NCBI GenBank assembly: GCA_039917655.1 | Contig: JBDSJC010000078.1 | Coordinates: 1-28,222 of the forward strand | Origin: PNKC01 sp039917655 | GTDB taxonomy: Bacteria > Chloroflexota > Dehalococcoidia > Tepidiformales > Tepidiformaceae | Direction: 5' to 3' | Length of the DNA stretch: 28,222 nt | Shown: piece by piece, positions 7,916-17,048 of the stretch | Layout: each line of letters starts with the position of its first letter | How positions within the stretch are numbered: position 1 is the first letter of the stretch | Notes under the pieces: generated by a model | Database searches by the model: none | Seen by the model: the letters and a program-made list of their open reading frames with translations, nothing else | Told to the model about the DNA's origin: nothing | Position numbers and translations under genes: made by a program

Positions 7916-8906
7916 TCACACGGTGGCTACTGTAGCTTCAACCACTGAATACGGCGTCTTGGTGGGCAACACCCGCTCCAGCTTGAATCCGGTCGCCGAA
8001 AGCAACGCTTGATACTCTGCCGACGTCCGCTCGCGGCCCCCCGTGAAAGCCAACATGGCAACGTCGAGCGTCTTTGAGAAGTGCGGTCCCGGCTCTTCGG
8101 AAACGAGCGCCTCAACGATCAGCAGTCGGGCGTGCGCTGGGGCTGCGCGTCGCACAGCCTGGAGGATCGCCGTCGCCTCAGGTAGCGCCCAGTCGTGAAT
8201 CACCTCCATCAGCAAGTACGCGTCGGCCAGCGGCAGCTGATCGGCGAAGAAGTCACCTGGTTGCAGGGTCATCCGCGGGGGAACAGAAGCGCCAGCGTCC
8301 TCTACCACCTGGGGCAGGTCGAACAGGATGCCGGAAGCGCCAGGCGCTGCTTCGAGCACTGCACTCAGCAGATGCCCGCGCCCCCCGCCGATGTCCGCGA
8401 TGACGTTGAACGATGCGAAGTCGTACGCCGCCACGACCTTTGGCACGACACCCCCCGCTTTGGCCACCATTGCAGCGTTGAAGAGACTCGCTTCGGTGGG
8501 GTGTCCGGAAAAGTATTCGAGCGGATTGGCAAAGTTAGCGACGGGTAGGCCAGTCCTCAGCGCCTGCTCGAGGCCGGTCACCCGGCTCCACATGGCGGGC
8601 ATCCCGATCATTCGGGCGTACGCACGAAGCGACCGGGGATGGTCCGATCGCAACATCTCAGAGGCAGGAGTGTGTATGTACCCGTCCGGCCCCTCGGCGA
8701 ACACTCCCTGAGCGGCGAGGAGCCGGAGCATCCGGCCCTAGCGCGTCTTCGTTGACGCCCGTGCGCGCCGCCAACTCGGCGACTCCCATTGGTGCGCCCC
8801 CAAGAGCGTCCGCGACACCAACTTCCGCGACCACTTGCAGACACCGTGTGGCGAAGTGCGCCATCGTCAGTTCGGTAATGACCTGATCTGGCGGCAATTC
8901 GTTCAA
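7916..8906 (-). pseudogene. Acetylserotonin/COMT-type O-methyltransferase, frameshifted
   Basis: Two minus-strand frames together make one class I SAM-dependent O-methyltransferase of about 330 residues. The N-terminal part, read from a TTG at 8906, carries the dimerisation/winged-helix domain (MAHFATRCLQVVAEVGVADAL...LAARTGVNEDAL). The reading then has to move by one base at the run CCC (8736-8738; GGG on the coding strand) to continue as GRMLRLLAAQGVFAEGPDGY. The second part has the SAM motif VIADIGGGRGHLLSAVLEAAP, the acidic motif PGDFF and the catalytic-type HD (MEVIHDWALPEATAIL), and ends normally. One extra G explains the break. Everything else is intact, so a recent mutation or a sequencing error is likelier than long decay. 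The substrate is unknown. Confidence 0.75.
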
Positions 8907-9086
8907 CGCGAGTCCCGTCCTTCCGTGTCGGCCCCGAATTTCAAGGCGTGGCGGCGAATATTACCGCCAACTGCTGCGACCAACAATCTAGAAAGGCGCC
9001 ACGGTGTGGAAGGACCCCTCCGTGGCAGATCTCGCCTCAGGCGGAGTGGCGGGCGCGGGCGGGAGGCTGCCGCTAACGGCGTGGTC

Positions 9087-9095
9087 TGCTAGAGT
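9087..9095 (+). promoter_or_regulatory. Extended -10 promoter element for tRNA-His
   Basis: TGCTAGAGT fits the extended -10 form TGnTAnnnT and ends 18 bp before the tRNA, leaving room for a short 5' leader removed by RNase P. No convincing -35 hexamer is seen. The rest of the gap from 8907 shows no gene. Confidence 0.45.
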
Positions 9096-9112
9096 TTTGT
9101 TTCGTGCGTCGT

Positions 9113-9189
9113 GGCGGGCGTAGCGTAGTGGTTATCGCGTCCGGATGTGGCCCGGAAGATCGCGGGTTCGATCCCCGCCGCTCGCCCCA
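9113..9189 (+). tRNA. tRNA-His (anticodon GTG)
   Basis: The sequence folds as a full cloverleaf. The acceptor stem GCGGGCG (9114-9120) pairs with CGCTCGC (9179-9185) with one G-U. The anticodon stem TCCGG/CCGGA holds the loop ATGTGGC, anticodon GTG at 9147-9149. The T stem GCGGG/CCCGC holds TTCGATC. The histidine identity marks are present: an extra G at -1 (9113) opposite discriminator C73 (9186). CCA is encoded at 9187-9189. It decodes CAC and CAT codons. Confidence 0.95.
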
Positions 9190-9229
9190 AATTCCCTTTC
9201 CCGACAAGATCGACACGCCCGGGGTTCCC

Positions 9230-9775
9230 TCAGAGGCTGTGCGACGGTCCCGCTTGGCTGTGCTTTGCGCGCTGGGCATCCTGGAGAGTGCCGATCGTCT
9301 CGGCTGAGCGATTGTAGATCTGTGGTACATCCCAGCCGTTCAGACCAGCGTACGTATCGATCTGGCTGCGATGGTGAATGTCGTGCTCCATCATCATCAG
9401 CAACAGGCGCCAGCCGGGCAGGGTGGCCTTGGAATCGATCATGTCGACGCGTCGTTCGAGCCAATCCGGGGGCGTGGCGGCAAGCTTCTCGCGGAAAGCG
9501 GCTGCGCTCGTCTCCAGCGCGGGCAGCCAGTGGGCACGCGCCGAAACATCGGGCGGCGCTGGGCTGATCCAGCCATTGCCGCTGTAGGCGCTCGCGAAGT
9601 ACTGCCGCGACCCGGCCATGTGCCCGACAAGCTTGTTAATGCTCCAGGCGTGCTCGCCGTCACCGGTCGCCGGGGCCCAACCGTCTGCCTCCGGAGGTAG
9701 CGCGGCGACATCCCGCATCGCGCGCTTGTTTACGCCGTCGAAGTAGCGGAGGAAGGTCTCTATGGAGGTGAACAT
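9230..9775 (-). CDS. DinB-family metal-dependent protein
   Basis: A 181-residue four-helix-bundle protein of the DinB/YfiT superfamily. These small cytoplasmic enzymes bind a divalent metal with three His residues, and some members are thiol S-transferases or mycothiol/bacillithiol-dependent enzymes. Here the likely ligands are His52 (NKLVGHMAGSRQYF) and His130 and His134 in the MMMEHDIHHRSQIDTYAGL segment, the expected spacing. The ATG at 9775 has AAGGA about 6 nt upstream. A longer in-frame start at 9832 adds residues with no family resemblance. The gene converges on tRNA-His and diverges from the MarR gene. No substrate can be deduced. Confidence 0.8.
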   Translation of the reverse strand: MFTSIETFLRYFDGVNKRAMRDVAALPPEADGWAPATGDGEHAWSINKLVGHMAGSRQYFASAYSGNGWISPAPPDVSARAHWLPALETSAAAFREKLAATPPDWLERRVDMIDSKATLPGWRLLLMMMEHDIHHRSQIDTYAGLNGWDVPQIYNRSAETIGTLQDAQRAKHSQAGPSHSL

Positions 9776-9860
9776 GGCAGTCCTTGTGGGCGCTGGCGAG
9801 GAAAGTTGCGACCAGTCTAGCGTGGCCCGCACCGCCTGCGCTTGCCTCGCGGCGTGGCGC

Positions 9861-9869
9861 TGATACTCT
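9861..9869 (+). promoter_or_regulatory. Extended -10 element upstream of the marR-type gene
   Basis: TGATACTCT matches TGnTAnnnT and lies 35 bp before the ATG at 9905. It would drive the MarR-phosphatase-methyltransferase set. No clear -35 is seen. Confidence 0.35.
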
Positions 9870-9904
9870 AGCGACGCACGCAGTCTTTCGTGTGAGGCGA
9901 ATCA

Positions 9905-10408
9905 ATGGCCAGCTCTCCACCTACCTCAGAACACGCTGTCGATGCGAGTATCCGCCACATTGGTGAGATGTTTGCGATGTTCGACCCATTGCGCTTTCGC
10001 GCCTGGGCCGAATTGGGGCTGACTACCGCCCAGCTGCGCGTGCTTTTTCTCGTCCGCAACGACCCCGGCGTGACGGCTGGCGCGTTGGCCACCCGCCTCT
10101 CGGTCACGCCTCCAACGATCTCGGGGATCGTCGATCGGCTGGTCAAGCTGACTCTCATCCGGCGCGAGGACGATGATTCGGACCGCCGCCTGGTGCGCAA
10201 TCAGCTCACCGAGGCGGGAGAGTGCGCCTGCAGCCGGTTGGAGCGAGGCTCGGAGATATTCACCCGGCGCATCCTGATCGAGATGAACCACGAAGACCTC
10301 GACGCGCTGCTGACGGGGCTGAAGGCGTTTATCAAGGCCAGCAGCTACGTCTCGAGCGTCGAGCCGAACCTCGCCGTCGTGGCGATGCCCGGAGCCGAAC
10401 CAGAGTGA
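9905..10408 (+). CDS. MarR-family transcriptional regulator
   Basis: Cytoplasmic DNA-binding protein of 167 residues. The N-terminal helix (SIRHIGEMFAMFDPLRFRAW) belongs to the dimer interface. The winged helix-turn-helix shows LTTAQLRVLFLVRNDPGVTAGALATRLSVTPPTISGIVDRLVKLTLIRRE, followed by the wing DDDSDRRLVRNQLTEAG, a clear MarR signature. C-terminal helices complete the dimer domain. MarR proteins usually repress their own operon and are released by small ligands or oxidation. The protein has a single Cys pair region (ECACS), too little to call redox sensing. ATG at 9905 has a GAGG-type site upstream. Its stop overlaps the GTG start of the next gene (GTGA), so the two are translationally coupled. 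Confidence 0.88.
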   Translation: MASSPPTSEHAVDASIRHIGEMFAMFDPLRFRAWAELGLTTAQLRVLFLVRNDPGVTAGALATRLSVTPPTISGIVDRLVKLTLIRREDDDSDRRLVRNQLTEAGECACSRLERGSEIFTRRILIEMNHEDLDALLTGLKAFIKASSYVSSVEPNLAVVAMPGAEPE

Positions 10409-11115
10409 GCGCCGGAAAGCGCGTCCGCAGCATCGACCTCTCAAACCCGTTCGTCGAATCGTTCGAGGGGATGTGCGAGGTGCTCCTCGTGCGGCACGGC
10501 GAGCAACAGTACCGCGAGAACATCCCGCTCGGTGAGGCGCTTGACGCGCCGCTTTCGGAACTCGGATGGAAGCAGGCGCGAGCGGTGGGCGAACGGCTCG
10601 CGTCGGCGCGCATCGGCGCGGTCTACGCTAGCCCGCTCCAACGCGCCCACAACACTGGCAAGGAGATCGCGAAGCACCATGGCCTCGAACCGATCGTCCT
10701 CGAAGAGCTGCGCGAGATTGACCTCTGGCGGAATGCGCCGCAGGACAAAGGATTGTTGGAGCTCTACAACGCGGCCGAGCTCGGCGAGATCTACCGGGAG
10801 GTGCGGCGGACGCGGAAGCACAGCTCGTGGCCGCACACCGAAGACGGAGAAGCGTTCAAGACGCGCATCGTGGCCACCCTGGACACGATCATCGCTGAGA
10901 ACCACGGCCACCGCGTCGTTGTGGCCTGCCACGGCGGGGTGATCGAAGCTTATCTCAGCTACCTCCTGGGCTCCGCGTTCGACCACGTTGTTGCCGTGCA
11001 CCACACCTCGATCACCGTGGTGCGCGCCGCGGACACTCGCCGCGAACTGCTGACGATTAACGACTATTCGCACGTAATGCCGATCCAGCGTGCGCGCGGC
11101 GACATCAACGCCTAG
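10405..11115 (+). CDS. Histidine phosphatase (phosphoglycerate mutase-like) family protein
   Basis: A 236-residue member of the histidine phosphatase superfamily, which forms a phosphohistidine intermediate to hydrolyse or transfer phosphate. The signature LLVRHGEQQY places the catalytic His at 31. It is followed by ASPLQRAHNTG (second Arg), an acidic REIDLW segment and the distal ACHGG with His176. The pocket therefore looks complete. The GTG at 10405 overlaps the previous stop as GTGA; an internal ATG at 10471 is an alternative but would leave only a few residues before RHG. Many such genes are named phosphoglycerate mutase or alpha-ribazole phosphatase; nothing here picks out a substrate. 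The methyltransferase starts 4 bp after the stop. Confidence 0.85.
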   Translation: MSAGKRVRSIDLSNPFVESFEGMCEVLLVRHGEQQYRENIPLGEALDAPLSELGWKQARAVGERLASARIGAVYASPLQRAHNTGKEIAKHHGLEPIVLEELREIDLWRNAPQDKGLLELYNAAELGEIYREVRRTRKHSSWPHTEDGEAFKTRIVATLDTIIAENHGHRVVVACHGGVIEAYLSYLLGSAFDHVVAVHHTSITVVRAADTRRELLTINDYSHVMPIQRARGDINA

Positions 11116-11119
11116 CGTC

Positions 11120-11986
11120 ATGGGAAGCGAATCGAACAAGACGGCGGCTGAGCATGCGGCGATGAACGCCGCCGCCTGGGACGAGATTGGCATCGAGCGC
11201 CGCGCGTGGCTGGACGGCCTGGGGTTCGATGCCGCGTTCTTCAAGGCCGGTGGCTCCACCCTTTCGAGCGTCGAGATCGAGGCGCTAGGCGACCTCCGAG
11301 GCAAGCGCGTGCTGCACCTGCAGTGCGCGACAGGCGAGGACACCCTTTCACTGGCCAATTGCGGCGCCACCGTCACCGGCCTCGACGTGTCCGCCGTGGA
11401 GGTCGAAGAGGCGCGGGCTAAGGCCGCCGCCGCGGGCATCGCCGCCAGCTTCGAGGTTACCGACGTGCAGGCCCTCCCCGAACGCTTCCGGCAGGCGGCC
11501 TTCGACGTGGTCTACACGGGCCTCGGCGCATTGGTCTGGCTGGATGACATCGACGGCTGGGCACGGGGTATTTCGGAGGCGTTGACGCCCGGCGGCACGT
11601 TCGTCCTCTACGAAGAGCACCCCCTGGAGTACGTCTTCGAAGAGATCGGCGGCCGCCTGGTGGTGGTGCACTCCTACTTCGAAAAGGCGCCGGAGTACGA
11701 GACCGGCTGGGGCCATTTCCCCACGGGGCGTGGCTTGGCAATGAAGGTGGAGTTCTCCTGGACGATCGGCGATGTCGTGTCGTCGCTGGGGCGCTACAGC
11801 GTGGCCACGGTTGAACTGACCGAGCTGCCCGGATGGGCGGCCTCGCCAGACGGCACCCGCCGCTACAGCCTCGAGCGCTTTCCGGAACTGGTGACCGAAG
11901 ATGCGGGCAAGGTGCCAGTGGCGGTGCTCATCCGGGCGCAGAAGGTGCAGGCGGCCCCGGGCGATCGTCCGGGCACTCGCCTATGA
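11120..11986 (+). CDS. Class I SAM-dependent methyltransferase
   Basis: A 288-residue cytoplasmic methyltransferase. Motif I is VLHLQCATGEDTLSLANCGATVTGLDVS (from about residue 64), with the acidic residue at the end of strand 2. Then come FEVTDVQALPERF (motif II region), FDVVYTGLGALVWLDDIDGWARGISEALTPGGTFVLYEEHPL (motifs III and post III) and a family-specific C-terminal half with Trp/Tyr-rich strands. The Gln-Cys in place of the usual Gly in the first loop (LQCATG) is shared by a group of uncharacterised methyltransferases. ATG at 11120 comes 4 bp after the phosphatase stop; an earlier in-frame ATG at 11090 lies inside that gene. It is the last gene of the MarR set. The acceptor substrate is unknown. 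Confidence 0.85.
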   Translation: MGSESNKTAAEHAAMNAAAWDEIGIERRAWLDGLGFDAAFFKAGGSTLSSVEIEALGDLRGKRVLHLQCATGEDTLSLANCGATVTGLDVSAVEVEEARAKAAAAGIAASFEVTDVQALPERFRQAAFDVVYTGLGALVWLDDIDGWARGISEALTPGGTFVLYEEHPLEYVFEEIGGRLVVVHSYFEKAPEYETGWGHFPTGRGLAMKVEFSWTIGDVVSSLGRYSVATVELTELPGWAASPDGTRRYSLERFPELVTEDAGKVPVAVLIRAQKVQAAPGDRPGTRL

Positions 11987-12034
11987 CCGCGGGGTGAGCG
12001 ACTTTCGCAATCCCGAATCGTGAATCCGGCGTGG

Positions 12035-12040
12035 TAGCCT
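12035..12040 (+). promoter_or_regulatory. -10 element TAGCCT 6 nt before the ATG (likely leaderless)
   Basis: TGGTAGCCT fits the extended -10 pattern TGnTAnnnT, and exactly 6 nt separate it from the ATG at 12047. Transcription starting about 7 nt past the -10 would begin at the A of the start codon. No ribosome-binding site is seen, in agreement with a leaderless mRNA. Confidence 0.5.
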
Positions 12041-12046
12041 TCGCCC

Positions 12047-12433
12047 ATGAAACCGTCCCAATCGTTCGCGCCGCGCCAGAAGCTCTGGTTAGAGCGCGAT
12101 GGCAAGCTCGTGATGTCGGACTACCGTCTCCGCCTGCTGGAGTTGATTGCGGAGACCGGGTCGCTAGCCCAGGCGGCGACCGCGCTCGGGCTCTCCTACC
12201 GGAGGGCGTGGGGCAAGGTCAAGGAACTCGAGGCCAATCTCGGGCTCTCGCTCGTGCAGTCCGAGGTTGGGGGGGCGGGCGGCGGGCACACCGTCCTTTC
12301 GCCGGAGGCGACGCTACTGATCGCCGCCTACGCGCGTTTCACCCGGCGGATGGGCGAGGCGCTGGAGGCAGCCTACAAAGCAGAACTGAGCGGGATGATG
12401 GTCGGTTCACCGGTGACCTCAGGGGGCGACTGA
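12047..12433 (+). CDS. ModE-like winged-helix DNA-binding protein
   Basis: A 128-residue protein consisting of one winged helix-turn-helix domain of the LysR-like ModE N-terminal type. The segment LWLERDGKLVMSDYRLRLLELIAETGSLAQAATALGLSYRRAWGKVKELEANLGLSLVQSEVGGAGGGHTVLSPEA is the hallmark. In ModE this domain is followed by molybdate-binding TOBE domains. Here the protein stops after a short helical tail, so any metal sensing must come from elsewhere. Stand-alone forms are known in many bacteria and often lie near molybdate transport or cofactor genes; none is adjacent here, though a MOSC-domain gene lies about 13 kb downstream. It probably has its own leaderless promoter. Confidence 0.82.
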   Translation: MKPSQSFAPRQKLWLERDGKLVMSDYRLRLLELIAETGSLAQAATALGLSYRRAWGKVKELEANLGLSLVQSEVGGAGGGHTVLSPEATLLIAAYARFTRRMGEALEAAYKAELSGMMVGSPVTSGGD

Positions 12434-12471
12434 GCAACCTCGGCGGTTAAGCGGTTAGCCTCGCCCGCTGC

Positions 12472-12477
12472 TAACCT
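12472..12477 (+). promoter_or_regulatory. -10 element TAACCT 6 nt before aspS (likely leaderless)
   Basis: TGCTAACCT matches TGnTAnnnT and is followed by exactly 6 nt and the aspS ATG. The intervening bases are pyrimidines (TTCCCC), so there is no Shine-Dalgarno sequence. The spacing is the same as at the ModE-like gene. Confidence 0.55.
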
Positions 12478-12483
12478 TTCCCC

Positions 12484-14253
12484 ATGCTCAAAGATACGTA
12501 TGCCGGTGATCTGCGCGCCTCGGATGCGGGCCGGACTGTGCGCCTGGCCGGATGGGTGCACCGCCGCCGGGACCACGGCGGCCTGATTTTTCTCGACCTG
12601 CGCGACGCCAAGGGTGTTGTCCAGATCGTCTTCAATCCAGAGAACGCCGCCGCACACGATGTTGCCCACCGCGTTCGCAACGAATGGGTGCTGCAGGTGG
12701 AAGGCCAAGTCCGGCTGCGCGCCAGCGAGACGGCCAACCCGAACATGGCCACCGGTGAAGTCGAGATCGTGCCCACAACCTGCACCGTGCTGAACGAGGC
12801 CATCACCCCGCCGTTCTACATCAACGAGCCGGTAGATGTGGACGAGCAGCTGCGCCTGAAGTTCCGCTACCTGGACCTCCGCCGGCCCGAGGTTGCGGAG
12901 GTCATCTATCTCCGCCACGAGGTGGTGCGGTTCATCCGCGAGTTCCTCTACGAACGCGGCTTCACCGAGGTTGAGACGCCGACACTGATCAAGTCCACGC
13001 CAGAGGGAGCGCGGGACTTCCTTGTCCCTTCACGCGTGCGGCCGGGCCACTTCTTCGCCTTGCCGCAATCGCCCCAGATCATGAAGCAGCTGTTGATGTA
13101 CGGGGGGATCGAGAAGTACTTCCAGATCGCCCGCTGCTACCGGGATGAGGACACGCGTGCCAACCGCGTCGCCGAGCACACGCAGCTGGACCTCGAGATG
13201 AGCTTCGTCGAGCAGGAAGACGTGATGGCCCTGATCGAAGAGCTATACACGGGGATCGGCGAACGCTTCGGCAAGGGGCCGATCGCCGCGAAGCCCTTCC
13301 CCCGCTTGGACTACGCGGACTGCATGGCCCGCTACGGCATCGACCGGCCCGATCTGCGTTTTGGCCTGGAGTTCGTGAACATCGCTGAGCCGCTGCGGAA
13401 CTCCGGGTTCCAGGTGTTCTCCGGCGCCCTGGCAAGCGGAGGCGAGATCAAAGCGATCCGCGTCCCCGGGAAAGCGGACATGACTCGCCGTGAGATCGAC
13501 GAGTTGACGGAGATCGCGCGCGGCGGCGGCGCCAGGGGGCTGGCGACAATTGGCATCGTCTCTGACGAGGAGTTGCGGTCGCCGATCGCGAAGTTCCTTT
13601 CGCCGGGGGAGATCGCCGGGATCAAGGCGCTGACAGGCGCCGAGGTTGGCGACATGCTCCTCATCGTGGCGGACAAGCCGGAGACCGTGGCGAGCGCCTT
13701 GCACTCTGTGCGCAGCGCGCTCGGCGTGCGGCTGGGGCTGATTCATGCGAAGGAGCTGTCGTTCGCCTGGGTGACCGGCTTCCCGCTGCTCGAATGGCGG
13801 CCCGAGGAGCAGCGCTGGGACGCCACGCACAACCCCTTCTGCGGCTTCCCCGAATCCGAACGGCACTGGCTGGACGACGACCCTGAGAAGGCCTCTTCCT
13901 ACCAGTACGACCTGGTCTGCAACGGCTCGGAGATCGTCGGGGGGTCGATCCGGATCAACACCCGGGCCGACCAGGAGAAGGTGTTCGCGCTGATGGGCCA
14001 CTCGCCGGAGCAGCAGCAAGAGCGCTTTGGCGTGGTGCTCGATGCGCTCGATTACGGCGCGCCGCCTGAAGGCGGGATCGGCGGCGGCATCGACCGCTTA
14101 ATCATGACGCTCGCCGGCACGGAGAACATCCGTGACGTCATCGCCTTCCCGAAGGCCTCTTCCGGGGCCGACCCGTTGATGAGCGCGCCTTCGATGGTGG
14201 ACAAGGCGCAGCTGGACGAACTGGGGCTGATGCTCGCGCCGGCGAAGCCCTGA
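12484..14253 (+). CDS. aspS: Aspartate--tRNA ligase (bacterial type)
   Basis: Class IIb aminoacyl-tRNA synthetase charging tRNA-Asp with aspartate. The 589-residue length is normal for the bacterial form. The N-terminal OB fold binds the anticodon (LAGWVHRRRDHGGLIFLDLRD, about 21-41). The catalytic core follows with motif 1 (FTEVETPTLIKSTPEGARDF), motif 2 (YFQIARCYRDEDTRANRVAEHTQLDLEMSF) and motif 3 (GGIGGGIDRLIMTLAGTENIRDVIAFPK). A GAD insertion domain lies between motifs 2 and 3 (about 300-420). Position 31 is His, the residue associated with non-discriminating enzymes that also charge tRNA-Asn. In motif 2 His replaces the common Phe (EHTQLD for EFTQLD). The gene appears to have its own leaderless promoter and is closed by a hairpin. 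Confidence 0.96.
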   Translation: MLKDTYAGDLRASDAGRTVRLAGWVHRRRDHGGLIFLDLRDAKGVVQIVFNPENAAAHDVAHRVRNEWVLQVEGQVRLRASETANPNMATGEVEIVPTTCTVLNEAITPPFYINEPVDVDEQLRLKFRYLDLRRPEVAEVIYLRHEVVRFIREFLYERGFTEVETPTLIKSTPEGARDFLVPSRVRPGHFFALPQSPQIMKQLLMYGGIEKYFQIARCYRDEDTRANRVAEHTQLDLEMSFVEQEDVMALIEELYTGIGERFGKGPIAAKPFPRLDYADCMARYGIDRPDLRFGLEFVNIAEPLRNSGFQVFSGALASGGEIKAIRVPGKADMTRREIDELTEIARGGGARGLATIGIVSDEELRSPIAKFLSPGEIAGIKALTGAEVGDMLLIVADKPETVASALHSVRSALGVRLGLIHAKELSFAWVTGFPLLEWRPEEQRWDATHNPFCGFPESERHWLDDDPEKASSYQYDLVCNGSEIVGGSIRINTRADQEKVFALMGHSPEQQQERFGVVLDALDYGAPPEGGIGGGIDRLIMTLAGTENIRDVIAFPKASSGADPLMSAPSMVDKAQLDELGLMLAPAKP

Positions 14254-14254
14254 G

Positions 14255-14280
14255 AACGGCCGACGCGTAAAGGGCCGTTT
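14255..14280 (+). terminator. Hairpin after aspS
   Basis: AACGGCC pairs with GGCCGTT (7 bp, 11-nt loop) starting one base after the aspS stop and followed by only a short T tract. It is a plausible but weak intrinsic terminator. Confidence 0.5.
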
Positions 14281-14417
14281 CCGGTGACCCGCTGATGCGT
14301 GTCCCGGTCTGCGGTTCCCGTGTACTCTTTCGCTCAGCTTCACCGCGCCTGTTTGCGAGGGATCGTATCGCAGGCGGTGGACGTACTGTCAGCGAATCTC
14401 GGCTTTGGCTGGTGTCC

Positions 14418-16091
14418 ATGTCCAACAAAATGTTGACCCTGATGATGGGGTTCGTGGCTTTCCTGATCCTGGCGATCGGGGTGGTCTTTGTGGTTGCGCT
14501 GGCGGGCGGCGGAGACGATAACAGCGCCCCGGCCGACGGCGGCGGCGGGAAGAGCACGCCCAAAGCGGGCGCCTCCTCTGGCAAGATCTGCGAAGGCAAC
14601 GTCCTCTACGTCCCAGGCGGCGAGCCGAACTCGCTCCTCGACCCCATTCAGGTGGGCGATGTTGAGACGAGTGAGTACATCGAGGAGATCTTCGGCGGGC
14701 TGGTGACGCTGGACACGCAGCTCAAGGTGCAGCCGGATGTGGCCAAGAGTTGGGAAGTATCGAACGGCGGCAAGACGTACACCTTCAAGCTGCGCGATAA
14801 CGTGGTCTTTCACAACAACAAGCGAGTCACCTCAGCCGATGTGAAGTACAGCATCGAGCGCGCGGCGGACCCGACCAACGCTTCGCCGACAGTGCTGGCA
14901 TACCTCGGCAACATCGTCGGCCTGCGCGACCGCTTTTCGAACAAAGCGGCCAGCGTCTCCGGCGTCAAAGTAGTCGACGAAACGACGATCCAGATCGACC
15001 TGATCGAACCTTCGGACTTCTTCATTTCGGAGCTGACCTACCCGGTTTCGTTCCTGGTGGACAAAGAGCAGGTGGAGAAGAACCCGCGCAACTGGACGCA
15101 AAAGCCGAACGGCACGGGCCCCTTTAAGCTCGCCGAGTTCACCCCTGCCGAGAAGATCCGGCTCGTGCGCAATGACCGCTACCATCTCGGTGCCGCGAAG
15201 CTGGACGAAGTGGTCTTCGAACTGGGCGGCGGCTCGCTGCTCACCCGCTACGAGAACAACGAACTACACGTTGGCGGATTTCCCGCCTCGCTCCTGGACG
15301 CCGTCAAAGCCGGCAACAACCCCCTGAGCAAGGACTACCGCGCCGTCCCCAGCATGGCGACGTTCTACTTCAACCTGAACCCATCGCAGGCGCCCTTCGA
15401 TGACCCAAAGGTGCGTCAGGCGTTCGCGATGTCGATCGACCGCGAGCAGATCAACAACGTCCTGTTCTACAACGCCTACCGGGTGGCCGATGGCTTCCTG
15501 CCACCGGAGATGCCCGGCTACTCCGAAGGCGTGACCTCGTTCAAGTACGACCCGGTGAAGGCCAAGCAGCTCATCCAGGATTCGAAGTACGCGGGCAAGC
15601 TGCCGCGCGTCACCCTGAGCTACAGCGGTACGGGCGGCACTCCGGGCGACCTGCTGGTGGCCATCCAGAAAGGCTGGGAGGACAGCCTCGGCGTGACCGT
15701 CCAGCTCCAGGCGATCGACAGTTCGGCGTTCCTCCGGGAGCAGCGCCAGGGCAAGTTCCAGATGCTGTCCGACGGCTGGTCGGCGGACTACCCGGACCCC
15801 GAGAACTTCCTCGGCAAACTCTTCGCCAGCGATAGCCCCCTAAACTACAGCCGATACAAGAACGCCGATGTGGACACGCTGTTGCAGCAGGGCCGCAGGG
15901 AGACTGACCGGACGAAGCGGTACAGCCTCTACACCCAGGCGGAACAGAAGATTGTGGACGACGCCTCGATCATCCCCCTGTTCTGGCCGGTCGATTACCA
16001 GGTGATCAAGCCCTGTGTGAAGGACTACCCGTCGGTTTCGATGACCGTGCCGAAGTACCGCTACATCTCGATCGACCCGAAGGCGAAGTAA
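14418..16091 (+). CDS. ABC transporter substrate-binding protein, peptide/nickel type (SBP family 5)
   Basis: Extracytoplasmic binding protein of the DppA/OppA family, 557 residues from the ATG at 14418. An N-terminal hydrophobic helix (MLTLMMGFVAFLILAIGVVFVVALAGG) has no lipobox Cys, so it probably acts as an uncleaved anchor. A Gly/Ala/Pro linker precedes the domain. Family marks are LLDPIQVGDVETSEYIEEIFGGLVTLD, VAKSWEVSNGGKTYTFKLRDNVVFHNNKRVTSADVKYSIER, GTGPFKLAEFTPAEKIRLVRNDRYH and the C-terminal GWSADYPDPENFLGKLF...VDTLLQQGRRETDRTKRYSLYTQAEQKIVDDASIIPLFW. An in-frame ATG at 14295 would put over 40 unrelated residues before the helix. Two permease genes follow at once. Ligand unknown: peptides, sugars or metal complexes are possible. 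Confidence 0.9.
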   Translation: MSNKMLTLMMGFVAFLILAIGVVFVVALAGGGDDNSAPADGGGGKSTPKAGASSGKICEGNVLYVPGGEPNSLLDPIQVGDVETSEYIEEIFGGLVTLDTQLKVQPDVAKSWEVSNGGKTYTFKLRDNVVFHNNKRVTSADVKYSIERAADPTNASPTVLAYLGNIVGLRDRFSNKAASVSGVKVVDETTIQIDLIEPSDFFISELTYPVSFLVDKEQVEKNPRNWTQKPNGTGPFKLAEFTPAEKIRLVRNDRYHLGAAKLDEVVFELGGGSLLTRYENNELHVGGFPASLLDAVKAGNNPLSKDYRAVPSMATFYFNLNPSQAPFDDPKVRQAFAMSIDREQINNVLFYNAYRVADGFLPPEMPGYSEGVTSFKYDPVKAKQLIQDSKYAGKLPRVTLSYSGTGGTPGDLLVAIQKGWEDSLGVTVQLQAIDSSAFLREQRQGKFQMLSDGWSADYPDPENFLGKLFASDSPLNYSRYKNADVDTLLQQGRRETDRTKRYSLYTQAEQKIVDDASIIPLFWPVDYQVIKPCVKDYPSVSMTVPKYRYISIDPKAK

Positions 16092-16094
16092 TTC

Positions 16095-17047
<953 letters not shown>

Positions 17048-17048
<1 letters not shown>

